Positions 9,044 to 18,366 of a stretch of DNA of 64,000 nucleotides are shown here, piece by piece; the first letter of the stretch is position 1, and the number at the start of each line of letters is the position of its first letter. The notes under the pieces are model-generated. The model was not told where the DNA came from. It was given only the letters and a program-made list of their open reading frames with translations, and made no database searches. Origin of the DNA: Flavobacterium algicola (lineage in GTDB: Bacteria; Bacteroidota; Bacteroidia; Flavobacteriales; Flavobacteriaceae); contig NZ_JAJTUT010000001.1 of the NCBI RefSeq assembly GCF_022399565.1, positions 62,001 through 126,000 on the forward strand. Direction: 5' to 3'. Made by a program: the position numbers and the translations under genes.

Positions 9044-10606
9044 TTAATTATAACCTGCGTTTTGTGTAATTGTAATTGTATTATTAGTATCAAGTTCAAT
9101 TTGCGGAATAGGCAAGAACATACTATTAGCATTCACCCTAGCAGATAATATTGCTGGTGTAACATTTTCAGCATTATCAGTATAAAATGAATACAATAAT
9201 GGTTGCATGTCAATGATTAGATGTTGTCTCATAACGTCTACAGCATTAAGTGTTGGCAAAGTAGTACCGTAACGCAACAAATCATACCATCTTTGATTTT
9301 CTCCAGCAAACTCCCAACGTCTTTCGTTTGCAAGTGCAAGATTAAACTTAGCGTCAGTATCAATATTACTAGCAACTAATGAAGTCAAACCAGTAGCTCT
9401 CGTTCTTACTTTGTTGATATTTACTAATGAGTTAGCATCTGCTCTACCTGCCGCTTCAGCATACATTAACAGAACATCTGCATATCTAATAATAGGAAAA
9501 TCAAATTCTGAGTCATTTCTCACTGTTTGTGCTGCATGAAATTTAGTGTAATATAACTTTCTAGGCAAAGAAACATCTGCAGATTGTCCAACAAATGCTC
9601 TACGACCATCCGTAGCATTAAATGAATTATATAACTCTACAGTTGGTGCATTATCACCTTGATTACCTGTAACAGTTACTCCTCCTGTGGTTGCAGCAGG
9701 TGCAAAATCACAAGTGAATGGAGAACCTAAACCAATATTTCCAGATTTGTAACGTATCGTAAATAAAATTTCTTTGTTTAATTCATTTGTAGTAGCATAT
9801 ACTCGAGCAGCAGTTGATTCTAAATCGTAACCACTATTTGCAATAATATCAGTTGTCAAAGCTAAAGATTCTGCTTTGCGTCCTAATGTTAAATATACTT
9901 TTGCTAATAGAGCCTTAGCTGCCCATACATTTGCTTTTCCAGCATTTGTAGCAGTGATACTACTATATTTTGCAGAATTACCATTGGCAATAGAACTCAA
10001 AAGATCGGCAATAATTAGATTATAAACACTGGCTTGAGGTGCTCTGTTTAAAATTGAAGCATCCGAACTAGCTACTGGCTCATGCACTAAAAATACATCA
10101 CCAAAAAGACGAACTAAATTAAAATAGTGGTAAGCACGTAAAAAACAAGCTTGTGAAGCTACATCTTTAATATCCGCAGCTGCTATAGTGGTAGCGTTTG
10201 CACCATAAACAATAGCAGTACCATCGTAATTAACATTCATTTTATTTAAAAGAATATTGTTGTTTTTGATATTTACATAAGTATAGTACCAAAAGTTTTT
10301 CAAATTTGTATCATTTGTGCTTACAAAAAAAGCATCATAAGACAAAAAGAAAATATTATCTACAGAAGTAGTAGCGATTTGATTCATCGCTGTGTTATCA
10401 GATCGTAACTCTGTAAATTTCCACTCTTCTGCCGCCGGTGCTCTCATACCTGCATAGCAAGCATTAAGAGCGATATTTAATTCGCCAGCAGTAGAAAAGA
10501 ATTCTACTTCGTTAATATATGATTCTGGTAAAATTTCAAGAAAACTGTCACTACAACTCGTTAAACTAAAAACTAAAGCACCAATTAATAATTTATATGA
10601 TTTCAT
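9044..10606 (-). CDS. SusD/RagB family nutrient-binding outer-membrane lipoprotein
   Basis: Cell-surface lipoprotein that caps the SusC channel and captures glycans or oligosaccharides. The signal peptide ends in the lipobox LTSC (Cys18), followed by 'SDSFLEI.PES', the usual SusD N-terminus. TPR-like helices with 'SQACFLRAYHYFNLVRLFGDVFLV' and 'KALLAKVYLTLGRKAESLALTTDII' follow, then 'PIIRYADVLLMYAEAAGRA' and the C-terminal 'NERRWEFAGENQRWYDLLRYGT'. Its length is 520 residues. It lies 20 bases downstream of susC in one transcript that ends at the hairpin 8981-9019. The xylose genes next door suggest xylo-oligosaccharide or xylose-containing substrates, but specificity cannot be read from the sequence. 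Confidence 0.95.
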   Translation of the reverse strand: MKSYKLLIGALVFSLTSCSDSFLEILPESYINEVEFFSTAGELNIALNACYAGMRAPAAEEWKFTELRSDNTAMNQIATTSVDNIFFLSYDAFFVSTNDTNLKNFWYYTYVNIKNNNILLNKMNVNYDGTAIVYGANATTIAAADIKDVASQACFLRAYHYFNLVRLFGDVFLVHEPVASSDASILNRAPQASVYNLIIADLLSSIANGNSAKYSSITATNAGKANVWAAKALLAKVYLTLGRKAESLALTTDIIANSGYDLESTAARVYATTNELNKEILFTIRYKSGNIGLGSPFTCDFAPAATTGGVTVTGNQGDNAPTVELYNSFNATDGRRAFVGQSADVSLPRKLYYTKFHAAQTVRNDSEFDFPIIRYADVLLMYAEAAGRADANSLVNINKVRTRATGLTSLVASNIDTDAKFNLALANERRWEFAGENQRWYDLLRYGTTLPTLNAVDVMRQHLIIDMQPLLYSFYTDNAENVTPAILSARVNANSMFLPIPQIELDTNNTITITQNAGYN

Positions 10607-10626
10607 ATCTAATATTTTTTTTAAAA

Positions 10627-13600
10627 TTAAAACTTAACATCAAATCCAAAAACCAAAGTTTTAGGAACTGGATACCCACCTCTATCATAACCTGTGATTA
10701 ATGAATTAGCATAAGTACCAGAAGATTTTCTACTCTCAGGATTAATACCTCTAAAGCTTTTAGCTGTATAATAAAGTAAATTTTGACCCGTAAAATACAT
10801 TCTAAATTGGTTCAATCCTATTCTCTTAACCCATTCATCTCTTAATGTATACCCTAAAGTAACTTCTCTTAAAGCTATATATGATGCATCATCAATACCG
10901 TAATCTGTTTGAACCCATTGTAAACCTCCATTTGTTTCATAAGGAGTTTTTCCGTCACCAGGATTAGATGGACTTATCCAGTGATTAGCAGTGTAACTTA
11001 ACACTTGTCTCTTAACTTCAGTATATCCAGTATCTCCTTGGTACATTTGAATACCTTGAACACCTTGAAATCCAAATGATAAATCTATTCCTTTGTATTC
11101 AAAGCTATTTGTAATACCCCATGTAAAATCAGCATAAGGGTCTCCAATTACAGTTCTGTCATCAGTAGTAATCTTACCATCACCGTTAACATCTACAAGT
11201 TTTAAACCTCCTGGAGTTAATGTTCCAACACTAACATTTGCAGCTGTAAATCCAGATTCATTAATTTGATCTTGTGACAACCAAACACCATCTGTTTTAT
11301 ATCCATAAAACTGTACCAAAGGTTTACCAACTTGCGTAATGTATTGCTCACCTCTCTCACCTGTTTGTGGTGTTTCAGCCAAACCACCAAAATCTTTCAA
11401 TTTTAATCTGTTAGAAGCGTAGTTAGCAGAAGTAGTCCATCTGAAATCTTTTGTTTTAATATTTGTTGTAGACAATTCAATTTCATGACCACGATTTTGA
11501 AGACTACCAACGTTAGACCACTGTAAAGCAGTACCAGTAAATAACTGATTATTTGTTTGTAAAAGTAACTTATCAGTATTTGACTCATAAAAATCAGCTG
11601 ATACATTTATTCTATTTCTAAACAAACTAATATCAAGACCTAAATTTGCAGAAACTGTTGTTTCCCAAGTAATATCAGGATTAGCTCCTACTGTATTTAT
11701 AGTTACTTGACCAGAAGCTGAAGTTCCCGTACCTGTACCTGTAACATAATTAGAAGTCTCTAAAGTATTTAAATAAGGATTAAAAGCATTGGTTGTGTTT
11801 GGTAATTTATCTGTACGATTATTTCCCGTTTGTCCATAAGCAGCTCTTAAATTCAATTTACTAATTACATCAGATGATTTAATAAAATCCAACTTTGCTA
11901 AATTTGCTCCGGCAGATATAGATGAAAAAGTTCCCCATTTATTACCCGGTCCAAATTGCGATGCACCATCTCTTCTTACAGTAGCAGTTAAGTTTAAAAA
12001 ATCATCATATGAGTACACTAATCTACCATAATAAGACAATAGGGCTGTAGCATTTTCCACTTCTCCTACAACTGCTGAAGTTGAAAGACTATTTGCCAAT
12101 GTAATTGTTGTAGCGTTATTAAAAGTTCTGATATTATCATTTGCATATCCATTACCTTGGAAACTAGAATAGTAATAATCTGTTCTCTGTGCTGAAAAAC
12201 CAGCTAATACATTAAATGAATGCTTTTTAAAATCTTTAACATAGTTCAAAGTATTCTCAGACAGTAAATCTCTTGTATTATCTCTTGTATAAATTGCGAA
12301 ATTGGTATTTGTTTCTGCATTTGCATTTGTACCAACCCACTGCATTCTATCAGTATATTTAAAATAAGCACTTGCCGTTGTCTTAAAAGTCAAAGCTTTA
12401 GTAACTTTATAATTTAAATCAAAGCTAGATTGAATTCTAAAATCATCTTGATCATCATCTTGTAAATTCAACACTTTTAAAGGGTTGATACTAGACGTAG
12501 TCCATGGATTAGTAGTACTTGTACTTGTGTACATTGTACCGTCAGGCAATTCATAATTTGGAAAAACCAAACCATAAAAATGTTGTGGATTCACGTAGTC
12601 TCCTACCTTCAAACTAGAATATGCTCCAGCTTTTTGAACAAAAGCCAAAGTTTCGGCAGTATATGTAATTGGCATAAAACTTGGAAACCTGTAGTAATCT
12701 CTGTAATCATTTGCAGGTCTTTGCGTTTTACTATAAGTAGGAGCAATATTAACTCCCAATGAAAGTTTACTATTCAAGTCAACATTCATTTTAACTCTGA
12801 ACTGGTATTTTTTATAATTACTTTTTTCTACCATGCTTTCGTCTCCATTGTAACCTCCAGAGATTCTGTATGTAAATCCTTTTCCTCCACCAGCAGCACT
12901 TAAACCAATATTTCTAAAAGTTCCAGTCCTCAAGAATTCATCTTGATAATCTACTCCTTCACCTCCAAGATACAATTGCTCGAAGATATATTGTTTTTGA
13001 AAACCAGTAGCAACAGCTGTTGAACCACCAGTCCATAATGGATCAGCTTCTCTCAATGCTTTCTCTGTGTACAATTGTCTCACATAATCTGATGTAGATT
13101 GAATGTCGTATGTTTTGTAAGCACTTTTAAAACCGATTGCATTAGTAAAACTATAAGTGGTTTTTTTACTACTTCCGCTTTTTGTAGTTACCAAAATAAC
13201 TCCATTTGCCCCTCTAGAACCATAAATAGCAGCAGAAGAAGCATCTTTTAAAACAGAAACCTCTTGTACGTCAGCCATGTTTATAGAAGCCAAACCATCA
13301 TCAATAGGTTGACCATCTACTACAACCAAAGGATTTGGACTAGCATTTACAGAAGCTTGACCACGAATTCTAATTACTGGCGCTTCACCAGCCGCAGAAG
13401 AAGTGTTTTGAATTTGAACACCAGCGATTTTTCCTTGTAGAGCTTGATCTACTCTAGAAACTGGTAATTGATCCATTTTTTCATTCTTGTAACTAGAAAC
13501 AGAACTTGTAACATTTGATTTCTTTAAAGATCCATAACCTACAACAACTATTTCATTAAGTTGGTTATTTGCTTCAGCTAAAGAAACAGTAACTGTTGTA

Positions 13601-13854
13601 TTCTTACCAACAGTAACACTTTTTGTTTCAAATCCTAAATAAGAAAATTTTAGAACTGATTTAGCACCGTCTGCCATAATCACAAATTTTCCATCAAAGT
13701 CAGTAATTGTACTCTTACCATCTACCGTTACAGTAGCGTTAGGAATAGATAGACCCGTATTATCAAGTACTTTTCCTGAAATTTTAATCTTATCAGTTTG
13801 AGCATTCATAATAGATGAGAAAACTAAGAGAAACATTAAAATCGTTTTTTTCAT
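10627..13854 (-). CDS. SusC/RagA family TonB-linked outer-membrane transporter
   Basis: TonB-dependent beta-barrel importing oligosaccharides across the outer membrane, 1075 residues. Order of parts: signal peptide (1-18, ending in 'SIMNA'), a carboxypeptidase-D-regulatory-like domain (about 25-100, 'ISGKVLDNTGLSIPNATVTVDGKS'), a TonB-box region 'NEIVVVGYGSLKKSNVTSSV', the plug with 'ALQGKIAGVQIQ', 'VRIRGQASVNASPNPLVVVDGQPI' and 'VLKDASSAAIYGSRGANGVILVTTK', then the barrel ending in an aromatic residue ('LVFGFDVKF'). It pairs with the SusD-like lipoprotein downstream. No glycoside hydrolase, anti-sigma factor or hybrid two-component regulator lies beside it, so this is a minimal polysaccharide-utilisation locus tied to xyl genes. 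Confidence 0.96.
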   Translation of the reverse strand: MKKTILMFLLVFSSIMNAQTDKIKISGKVLDNTGLSIPNATVTVDGKSTITDFDGKFVIMADGAKSVLKFSYLGFETKSVTVGKNTTVTVSLAEANNQLNEIVVVGYGSLKKSNVTSSVSSYKNEKMDQLPVSRVDQALQGKIAGVQIQNTSSAAGEAPVIRIRGQASVNASPNPLVVVDGQPIDDGLASINMADVQEVSVLKDASSAAIYGSRGANGVILVTTKSGSSKKTTYSFTNAIGFKSAYKTYDIQSTSDYVRQLYTEKALREADPLWTGGSTAVATGFQKQYIFEQLYLGGEGVDYQDEFLRTGTFRNIGLSAAGGGKGFTYRISGGYNGDESMVEKSNYKKYQFRVKMNVDLNSKLSLGVNIAPTYSKTQRPANDYRDYYRFPSFMPITYTAETLAFVQKAGAYSSLKVGDYVNPQHFYGLVFPNYELPDGTMYTSTSTTNPWTTSSINPLKVLNLQDDDQDDFRIQSSFDLNYKVTKALTFKTTASAYFKYTDRMQWVGTNANAETNTNFAIYTRDNTRDLLSENTLNYVKDFKKHSFNVLAGFSAQRTDYYYSSFQGNGYANDNIRTFNNATTITLANSLSTSAVVGEVENATALLSYYGRLVYSYDDFLNLTATVRRDGASQFGPGNKWGTFSSISAGANLAKLDFIKSSDVISKLNLRAAYGQTGNNRTDKLPNTTNAFNPYLNTLETSNYVTGTGTGTSASGQVTINTVGANPDITWETTVSANLGLDISLFRNRINVSADFYESNTDKLLLQTNNQLFTGTALQWSNVGSLQNRGHEIELSTTNIKTKDFRWTTSANYASNRLKLKDFGGLAETPQTGERGEQYITQVGKPLVQFYGYKTDGVWLSQDQINESGFTAANVSVGTLTPGGLKLVDVNGDGKITTDDRTVIGDPYADFTWGITNSFEYKGIDLSFGFQGVQGIQMYQGDTGYTEVKRQVLSYTANHWISPSNPGDGKTPYETNGGLQWVQTDYGIDDASYIALREVTLGYTLRDEWVKRIGLNQFRMYFTGQNLLYYTAKSFRGINPESRKSSGTYANSLITGYDRGGYPVPKTLVFGFDVKF

Positions 13855-14350
13855 AATTTAATCCGTTTGTTAGTTATATTTTATTTTTCATTTTTTAGCT
13901 AACCAATTCATATCTACTACAACGTTTGAAATAAAATTAAAAAATCTCTTTTTCAAACTAAGCAACCAAAGTGGTAAACCAATCAATGCGCCAAAATTAT
14001 ATTTTTTTATAGTAATAAAAAAGGCTTATTTTCACAAATTATAGAAACGGAAAAAAAATACATTTTTAATTATTTTAGGTTATTTTTTTTAAAAATAAAA
14101 CACCCTTTATCATAATATTAAGATAATTATTCAAATAAATATGCAGTATTCAGGTGACAAAAGTTTAATAGTAAATAATTTTGAATGAATTTACTCTCTA
14201 AAACGAAAAAACATAAGTAATTTTACATCTGCAGTTATTCACTAAAACGATTAAAATAATTATAATCATAAATAAAGGCTAAATAAATAACCATTAGTTC
14301 ATTACAAAGAACCTATTTATAGTAATAATGCAAAAGTCTTGCATTATTCT
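13855..14350 (-). promoter_or_regulatory. susC upstream region
   Basis: Nearly 500 AT-rich bases between gapN and susC. The only promoter-like element I find for susC is TAATTTTG on the minus strand (13992-13999), a -7 match about 140 bases before the ATG. A long untranslated leader is therefore possible. No ORF, RNA gene or repeat is evident in the rest. Confidence 0.35.
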
Positions 14351-14390
14351 AAAAAAAAGCCTCTATAAAGAGATTTTATAGAGGCTTTTT
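14351..14390 (-). terminator. rho-independent terminator of gapN
   Basis: The stem AAAAAGCCTCTATAAA / TTTATAGAGGCTTTTT (14354-14369 with 14375-14390) has a 5-base loop. It is followed on the minus strand by a U run (A-run 14351-14358 on the plus strand). Confidence 0.9.
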
Positions 14391-14409
14391 ATTAAAATAT
14401 ACAAATTAA

Positions 14410-15990
14410 CTATAAAATATAGTCAGTATTTATGAAATTAGATTCTTTTCCATCCAACAATTCTTGTAAAATAGAATTGTTATAATCGTTGTCTTTTGAA
14501 GCAACAAATGTGCGTATTGAAAATGAACGAAGTGCATCGTGAATACTTAAAGTTCCTACTGCGGAATCTTTACGGCCTGTAAAAGGAAACACATCTGGAC
14601 CTCTTTGACAAGAGCTATTCAAGTTAACTCTACTTACTAAGTTTACCAATGCATCAATAAGCGGTGCAATTGTTTTTACATTTTTACCAAAAAGACTTAC
14701 TTGTTGACCATAATTAGATTCAGCCATATCATCAAGCGGTTCCTGAATATCCTTAAAGGTTAAAATTGGCACTACTGGTCCAAACTGTTCTTCTTGATAG
14801 ACTCTCATTTCCTTATTGATAGGAAACAGTACAGCTGGAAATATAAAATTTTCATAATGTTGACCTCCCTTAGCATTAATAATTCTTGCACCTTTACTTG
14901 TAGCGTCATCAATTAATTCTTGAATGTATGCAGGTTTTTCTTTTTCTGGAAGCGGCGTTAAAGAAACACCTTTTTCCCAAGGATTACCAAAAACTAAATT
15001 ATCTACTCTCTCAGAAAAACGCTTATTAAATTCTTCTGCAATTGATTCGTGTACGTAAAGTACTTTTAGTGCAGTACAACGTTGTCCATTAAAAGATAAT
15101 GTTCCAGCAAGACATTCGTTAATTGCTAAATCTAAATCTGCTTCTGGTAATATGATAGCAGGATTTTTTGCTTCTAAACCTAATACCAATCTCAAACGGT
15201 TTTTATTAGGATGTTGGTCTTGCAACGCAATAGCAGATTTACTATTACCTATCAATGCCAGAATATCAACTTTACCAGATTGCATTACTGGAGCAGCGAC
15301 TTCTCTACCTCTACCATATAAAATATTAATCGCCCCTTTTGGAAAACTATTTCTAAAAGCTTCTAACATTGGCGAAATCAGTAATACACCATGTTTTGCT
15401 GGTTTAAAAATAACAGGATTCCCCATAATTAAGGCTGGGATCAATAATGAAAATGTTTCATTAAGTGGATAATTATAAGGTCCTAGACACAGTACAATTC
15501 CTAGAGGGCTTCGTCTCACCATTGCATTTACACCTTGTACCTTAGAAAAATGTGCACTACGACTGTTTAATTCTTTATAACTATCAATCGTATCGTTAAT
15601 GTATTCAACAGTACGGTCAAATTCTTTCTCAGAGTCTCCAAGTGATTTCCCTATCTCCCACATTAAGTATTTTACTACCTCGGTACGAGTTGTTTTCATT
15701 TGTTTCACAAATTTCTGCATACACTTGATACGGTCCACCACCTTCATAGTAGGCCATTCGCCTTGTCCCTTATCAAAAGCTGCAGATGCAGCATCTACTG
15801 CCTCCATTGCTTCTTTTTCTCCCATAAATGGAATCGATCCTAATAATGTAGGCCCATATTCTGCTGTAGATGAAATTGTAGAGAAAACAGCCGTTGTTTG
15901 TCCTGTCCAAGCTTTTAATTCACCATTAACTAAATAAGTATCTTGATTTAAAATTTCTTTTATTTGGTATTCTTCTGGAATTGCATTCAT
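14410..15990 (-). CDS. gapN: NADP-dependent non-phosphorylating glyceraldehyde-3-phosphate dehydrogenase (aldehyde dehydrogenase superfamily)
   Basis: Predicted to oxidise glyceraldehyde 3-phosphate directly to 3-phosphoglycerate with NADP+, bypassing ATP formation and supplying NADPH. Aldehyde dehydrogenase landmarks are '[33 protein letters not shown]' (cofactor site), the catalytic Glu in '[12 protein letters not shown]', the nucleophile Cys in '[16 protein letters not shown]', and '[14 protein letters not shown]'. The N-terminal region and the '[32 protein letters not shown]' C-terminus are those of plant/bacterial GapN-type proteins. At 526 residues it is slightly longer than average. 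It is a single-gene unit between two terminators. Substrate assignment is by family resemblance; another phosphorylated aldehyde is possible. Confidence 0.85.
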   Translation of the reverse strand: MNAIPEEYQIKEILNQDTYLVNGELKAWTGQTTAVFSTISSTAEYGPTLLGSIPFMGEKEAMEAVDAASAAFDKGQGEWPTMKVVDRIKCMQKFVKQMKTTRTEVVKYLMWEIGKSLGDSEKEFDRTVEYINDTIDSYKELNSRSAHFSKVQGVNAMVRRSPLGIVLCLGPYNYPLNETFSLLIPALIMGNPVIFKPAKHGVLLISPMLEAFRNSFPKGAINILYGRGREVAAPVMQSGKVDILALIGNSKSAIALQDQHPNKNRLRLVLGLEAKNPAIILPEADLDLAINECLAGTLSFNGQRCTALKVLYVHESIAEEFNKRFSERVDNLVFGNPWEKGVSLTPLPEKEKPAYIQELIDDATSKGARIINAKGGQHYENFIFPAVLFPINKEMRVYQEEQFGPVVPILTFKDIQEPLDDMAESNYGQQVSLFGKNVKTIAPLIDALVNLVSRVNLNSSCQRGPDVFPFTGRKDSAVGTLSIHDALRSFSIRTFVASKDNDYNNSILQELLDGKESNFINTDYIL

Positions 15991-16032
15991 TTTTTTTTGT
16001 TTGGTTACTGTTTTTTGTATTATTCAAAAATC

Positions 16033-16058
16033 AAAAAAGAGGAGTTACCCTCTTTTTT
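16033..16058 (-). terminator. terminator of the rhodanese gene
   Basis: The hairpin AAAAAAGAGG / CCTCTTTTTT (16033-16042 with 16049-16058) has a 6-base loop. It lies immediately after the minus-strand rhodanese stop codon and gives a U run on that strand. Confidence 0.75.
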
Positions 16059-16060
16059 AA

Positions 16061-16366
16061 CTATTCTACTTCTCCATTCCATTCTAGCATTCCGCCTACT
16101 AGATTATATGCGTGGTCAAAACCTAATTCATTCATTATTTCGCACGCCTTACCGCTCCTAGCTCCAGAACGACAATATACATAATACTTTTTGTCTCTGT
16201 CCAATGCTTCAATCTCCGTAATAAAGTCTTGACCTCTGTGAATATCAATATTAATTGCTTTTGGAATCATTCCTTCATTAACCTCATCCTCAGTTCTTAC
16301 ATCTAGAATTACAACATTTTCGTCTGATTCTAACTGAGCAACCCAATCTTCTTGTGATAAATTCAT
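16061..16366 (-). CDS. single-domain rhodanese-like sulfurtransferase
   Basis: Small cytoplasmic rhodanese of 101 residues (GlpE/PspE size) that carries sulfur as a persulfide on its active-site cysteine. The active-site loop is CRSGARS, with Cys65 at the usual place after 'KKYYVY'. The N-terminal 'VVILDVRTEDEVNEGMIPKAINIDI' and C-terminal 'LGFDHAYNLVGGMLEWNGEV' complete the fold. It is divergent from the Crp/Fnr gene and part of the sulfur-related island that runs to 24889. Its donor and acceptor are unknown. Confidence 0.93.
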   Translation of the reverse strand: MNLSQEDWVAQLESDENVVILDVRTEDEVNEGMIPKAINIDIHRGQDFITEIEALDRDKKYYVYCRSGARSGKACEIMNELGFDHAYNLVGGMLEWNGEVE

Positions 16367-16666
16367 AATTCTTTGTTTTTTAAGTAAAAATACAATGTTT
16401 TTACAAATTAAAAAAGACTTATTTTGGGAATATTGTAATTACGAAAACGTATTAGTTAATACAACTTCTTGATTTATAATCTATTAAAGAATAATACGAA
16501 TCTAACGAATATTTGTTATAAAAATAAAATGAGAGATAATTACCAAAACAGCAAATTAACTTTGGATAGCTTTTCTGAAATTAACATTGAGAAAGAAACC
16601 AAATGCTTAATTTTACGTACCTAAATAATTCGAAGTATTTCTAAACATAAAATTTTAACTTATACA
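16367..16666. promoter_or_regulatory. divergent regulatory region rhodanese / crp-fnr
   Basis: Three hundred bases between divergent genes. GTATTA-GT-TAATAC (16449-16462) is a near-perfect palindrome. Next to it are TACG-AAAA-CGTA (16440-16451) and GTAATTAC (16435-16442), so 16435-16462 looks like an operator cluster, perhaps for the adjacent Crp/Fnr protein. A -7 box TAACTTTG lies at 16557-16564, about 100 bases before the crp/fnr start. Assigning the regulator is inference. Confidence 0.45.
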
Positions 16667-17299
16667 ATGCAGCATTTCCTATCCACATTATTCCCTTCGT
16701 TTGCTAGCGATCTAATTCTGGCAGTAGAGCAAAATGCAACGATTAAAAGCGTCCCAGCGGGTGAAGTCATTATGAGAACGGGACAGTATATTAAAACTAC
16801 TGTCCTAGTAACAAAGGGAAGAGTAAAAGTATATCGTGAAGGCGAAAATGGAGAGGAATTTTTTATGTACTACCTACAACCGGGACAAGCCTGTGCTATT
16901 TCAATGATCTGCGCAACAAAAAGTGAAAAAAGTCAAATAATGGCAAAAGTTGTCGAAGATGCCGAACTCATCATGATTTCGTTATCATTAATGGACCAGT
17001 GGATGATGGAATACCGCTCTTGGTATGAATTTGTTATCGAAACTTATCGCAGTAGGTTTGAAGAAGTATTGGAAGTGGTCGACAGCATTGCTTTTAGAGC
17101 AATGGACGAGCGTTTAGAATTTTACCTCAAACGTTATAAGGATGCGTGTGGTTGCAGCATGTTAAAAATATCGCATCAAGAAATTGGTACTGAACTCAAT
17201 ACATCACGTGAAGTGATTTCGAGATTATTAAAAAAGATGGAGCAAAGAGGATTGGTAAAATTACATCGCAATAATATCGAACTCATAGCTATTAAGTGA
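16667..17299 (+). CDS. Crp/Fnr family transcriptional regulator
   Basis: Predicted DNA-binding regulator of 210 residues. It has a cyclic-nucleotide-binding-like beta barrel (about 20-110, 'IKSVPAGEVIMRTGQYIKTTVLVTKGRVKVYRE'), a dimerisation helix (about 112-150) and a C-terminal winged helix whose recognition helix is 'GTELNTSREVISRLLKKME'. The cAMP-binding residues of Crp are not apparent, nor is the four-Cys N-terminal iron-sulfur motif of Fnr. Cys76 and Cys82 in 'QACAISMICATKSEKSQ', with Cys161 and Cys163 in 'ACGCSM', could form a thiol-based sensor. It sits among rhodanese, TauE/SafE, MBL-rhodanese and cytochrome bd genes, so control of sulfur or redox stress genes is the likely job (inference). 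Confidence 0.9.
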   Translation: MQHFLSTLFPSFASDLILAVEQNATIKSVPAGEVIMRTGQYIKTTVLVTKGRVKVYREGENGEEFFMYYLQPGQACAISMICATKSEKSQIMAKVVEDAELIMISLSLMDQWMMEYRSWYEFVIETYRSRFEEVLEVVDSIAFRAMDERLEFYLKRYKDACGCSMLKISHQEIGTELNTSREVISRLLKKMEQRGLVKLHRNNIELIAIK

Positions 17300-17334
17300 T
17301 GCAGTGTGATAAATGTTACTGTACACCTTTATAA

Positions 17335-17342
17335 TAAATTTG
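17335..17342 (+). promoter_or_regulatory. -7 box of the TauE/SafE gene
   Basis: TAAATTTG fits TAnnTTTG and ends 19 bases before the ATG at 17362. The upstream AATGTTACTGTACA (17312-17325) occupies the -33 area and shares AATGTTAC with the reverse strand of the cydA/MBL regulatory region (21664-21671). A regulator-assisted promoter is possible. Confidence 0.4.
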
Positions 17343-17361
17343 AACTTTGTAAGAAAAACAA

Positions 17362-18147
17362 ATGGAATATTTAGGATACTTTGCATCGATTATAATCGGA
17401 CTCTCATTAGGACTAATCGGAGGTGGTGGATCTATTTTAACCATACCCATTTTAGTTTACTTGTTTAAAGTTGATCCTGAACTAGCTACCAGCTATTCCT
17501 TATTTATTGTGGGGGCCACATCCCTATTTGGTGGATATAGTCATTACAAATTAGGAAACCTCAACCTCAAAACTGCAATTTACTTTGCTGTACCTTCTAT
17601 TGTTTCTATATTAATCATTCGTGAAGTTATATTTCCACAAATTGCAGCTACATTATTTACCGTAGCCTCGTATGCAGTATCCAAGAATTTACTCATTATG
17701 ATTGTATTTTCAATTTTAATGATTGCTGCTGCACTCTCTATGATAAAAGATAAAAATACGGTTGTTAAAAATCCTAAAACCAACTTTTTACAACTAGCTT
17801 TCATAGGTTTTCTGGTAGGAATAGTTACTGGATTTCTGGGAGCTGGAGGTGGATTTTTGATTATTCCCGCCCTTTTATTCTTTGCAAACCTTCCGATGAA
17901 ACAAGCTGTTGGGACTTCATTACTAATTATATTTATCAACTCTGCAATAGGTTTTGCAGGTGATATCTATATAGGAACACCTGTAGATTATAGCTTTCTA
18001 TTTTTGTTGTCCGGAATTGCTTTTATTGGGCTTTTAATTGGCGTTCAACTATCAAAAAAGATCGATGGTAATAAACTTAAACCAATTTTTGGATGGTTTG
18101 TACTCGTTATGGGAATTTACATCATTACGAAAGAATTGTTTTTTTAA
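17362..18147 (+). CDS. TauE/SafE (DUF81) family permease
   Basis: Polytopic inner-membrane protein of 261 residues with about eight helices. It has the two-fold family repeat, the glycine-rich 'GLSLGLIGGGGSILTIPILVYLF' at the start and 'GIVTGFLGAGGGFLIIPALLFFANLPMKQAVGTSLLIIFINSAIGF' in the second half. Members export sulfite, sulfoacetate or other organosulfur anions, or move thiosulfate. Placed next to rhodaneses and a persulfide-dioxygenase-like enzyme, sulfite or thiosulfate transport is the reasonable guess. It follows the Crp/Fnr gene by 62 bases and has its own -7 box. Confidence 0.88.
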   Translation: MEYLGYFASIIIGLSLGLIGGGGSILTIPILVYLFKVDPELATSYSLFIVGATSLFGGYSHYKLGNLNLKTAIYFAVPSIVSILIIREVIFPQIAATLFTVASYAVSKNLLIMIVFSILMIAAALSMIKDKNTVVKNPKTNFLQLAFIGFLVGIVTGFLGAGGGFLIIPALLFFANLPMKQAVGTSLLIIFINSAIGFAGDIYIGTPVDYSFLFLLSGIAFIGLLIGVQLSKKIDGNKLKPIFGWFVLVMGIYIITKELFF

Positions 18148-18297
18148 AAGTAATGGATGCCTACCGAACTTTATTCTATTTTATATCGAAAATTCGCAAT
18201 GAAATAGCTAAATTAAAATCCCAGCACATTTACAGTTTATCTTCTATGCAAAAAAAATACCATTTATTATAATGATTTCTTGATCAATTTATAGTCA

Positions 18298-18332
18298 ATA
18301 AAAAAGCCTTAACTATTACGAATTAAGGCTTT
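18298..18332 (-). terminator. rho-independent terminator between convergent genes
   Basis: The stem AAAGCCTTAA / TTAAGGCTTT (18303-18312 with 18323-18332) has a 10-base loop. A U-rich run follows on the minus strand. It ends the gene at 18367 and may also serve the TauE/SafE gene. Confidence 0.8.
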
Positions 18333-18366
18333 AAATATTTTATAAGGTGTTAAATGGAAACTTATT

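Noticed and set aside
13855..14350. A regulatory small RNA or sigma/anti-sigma pair upstream of susC
   Set aside because: No ORF, promoter-terminator pair or conserved structure could be identified in this stretch.
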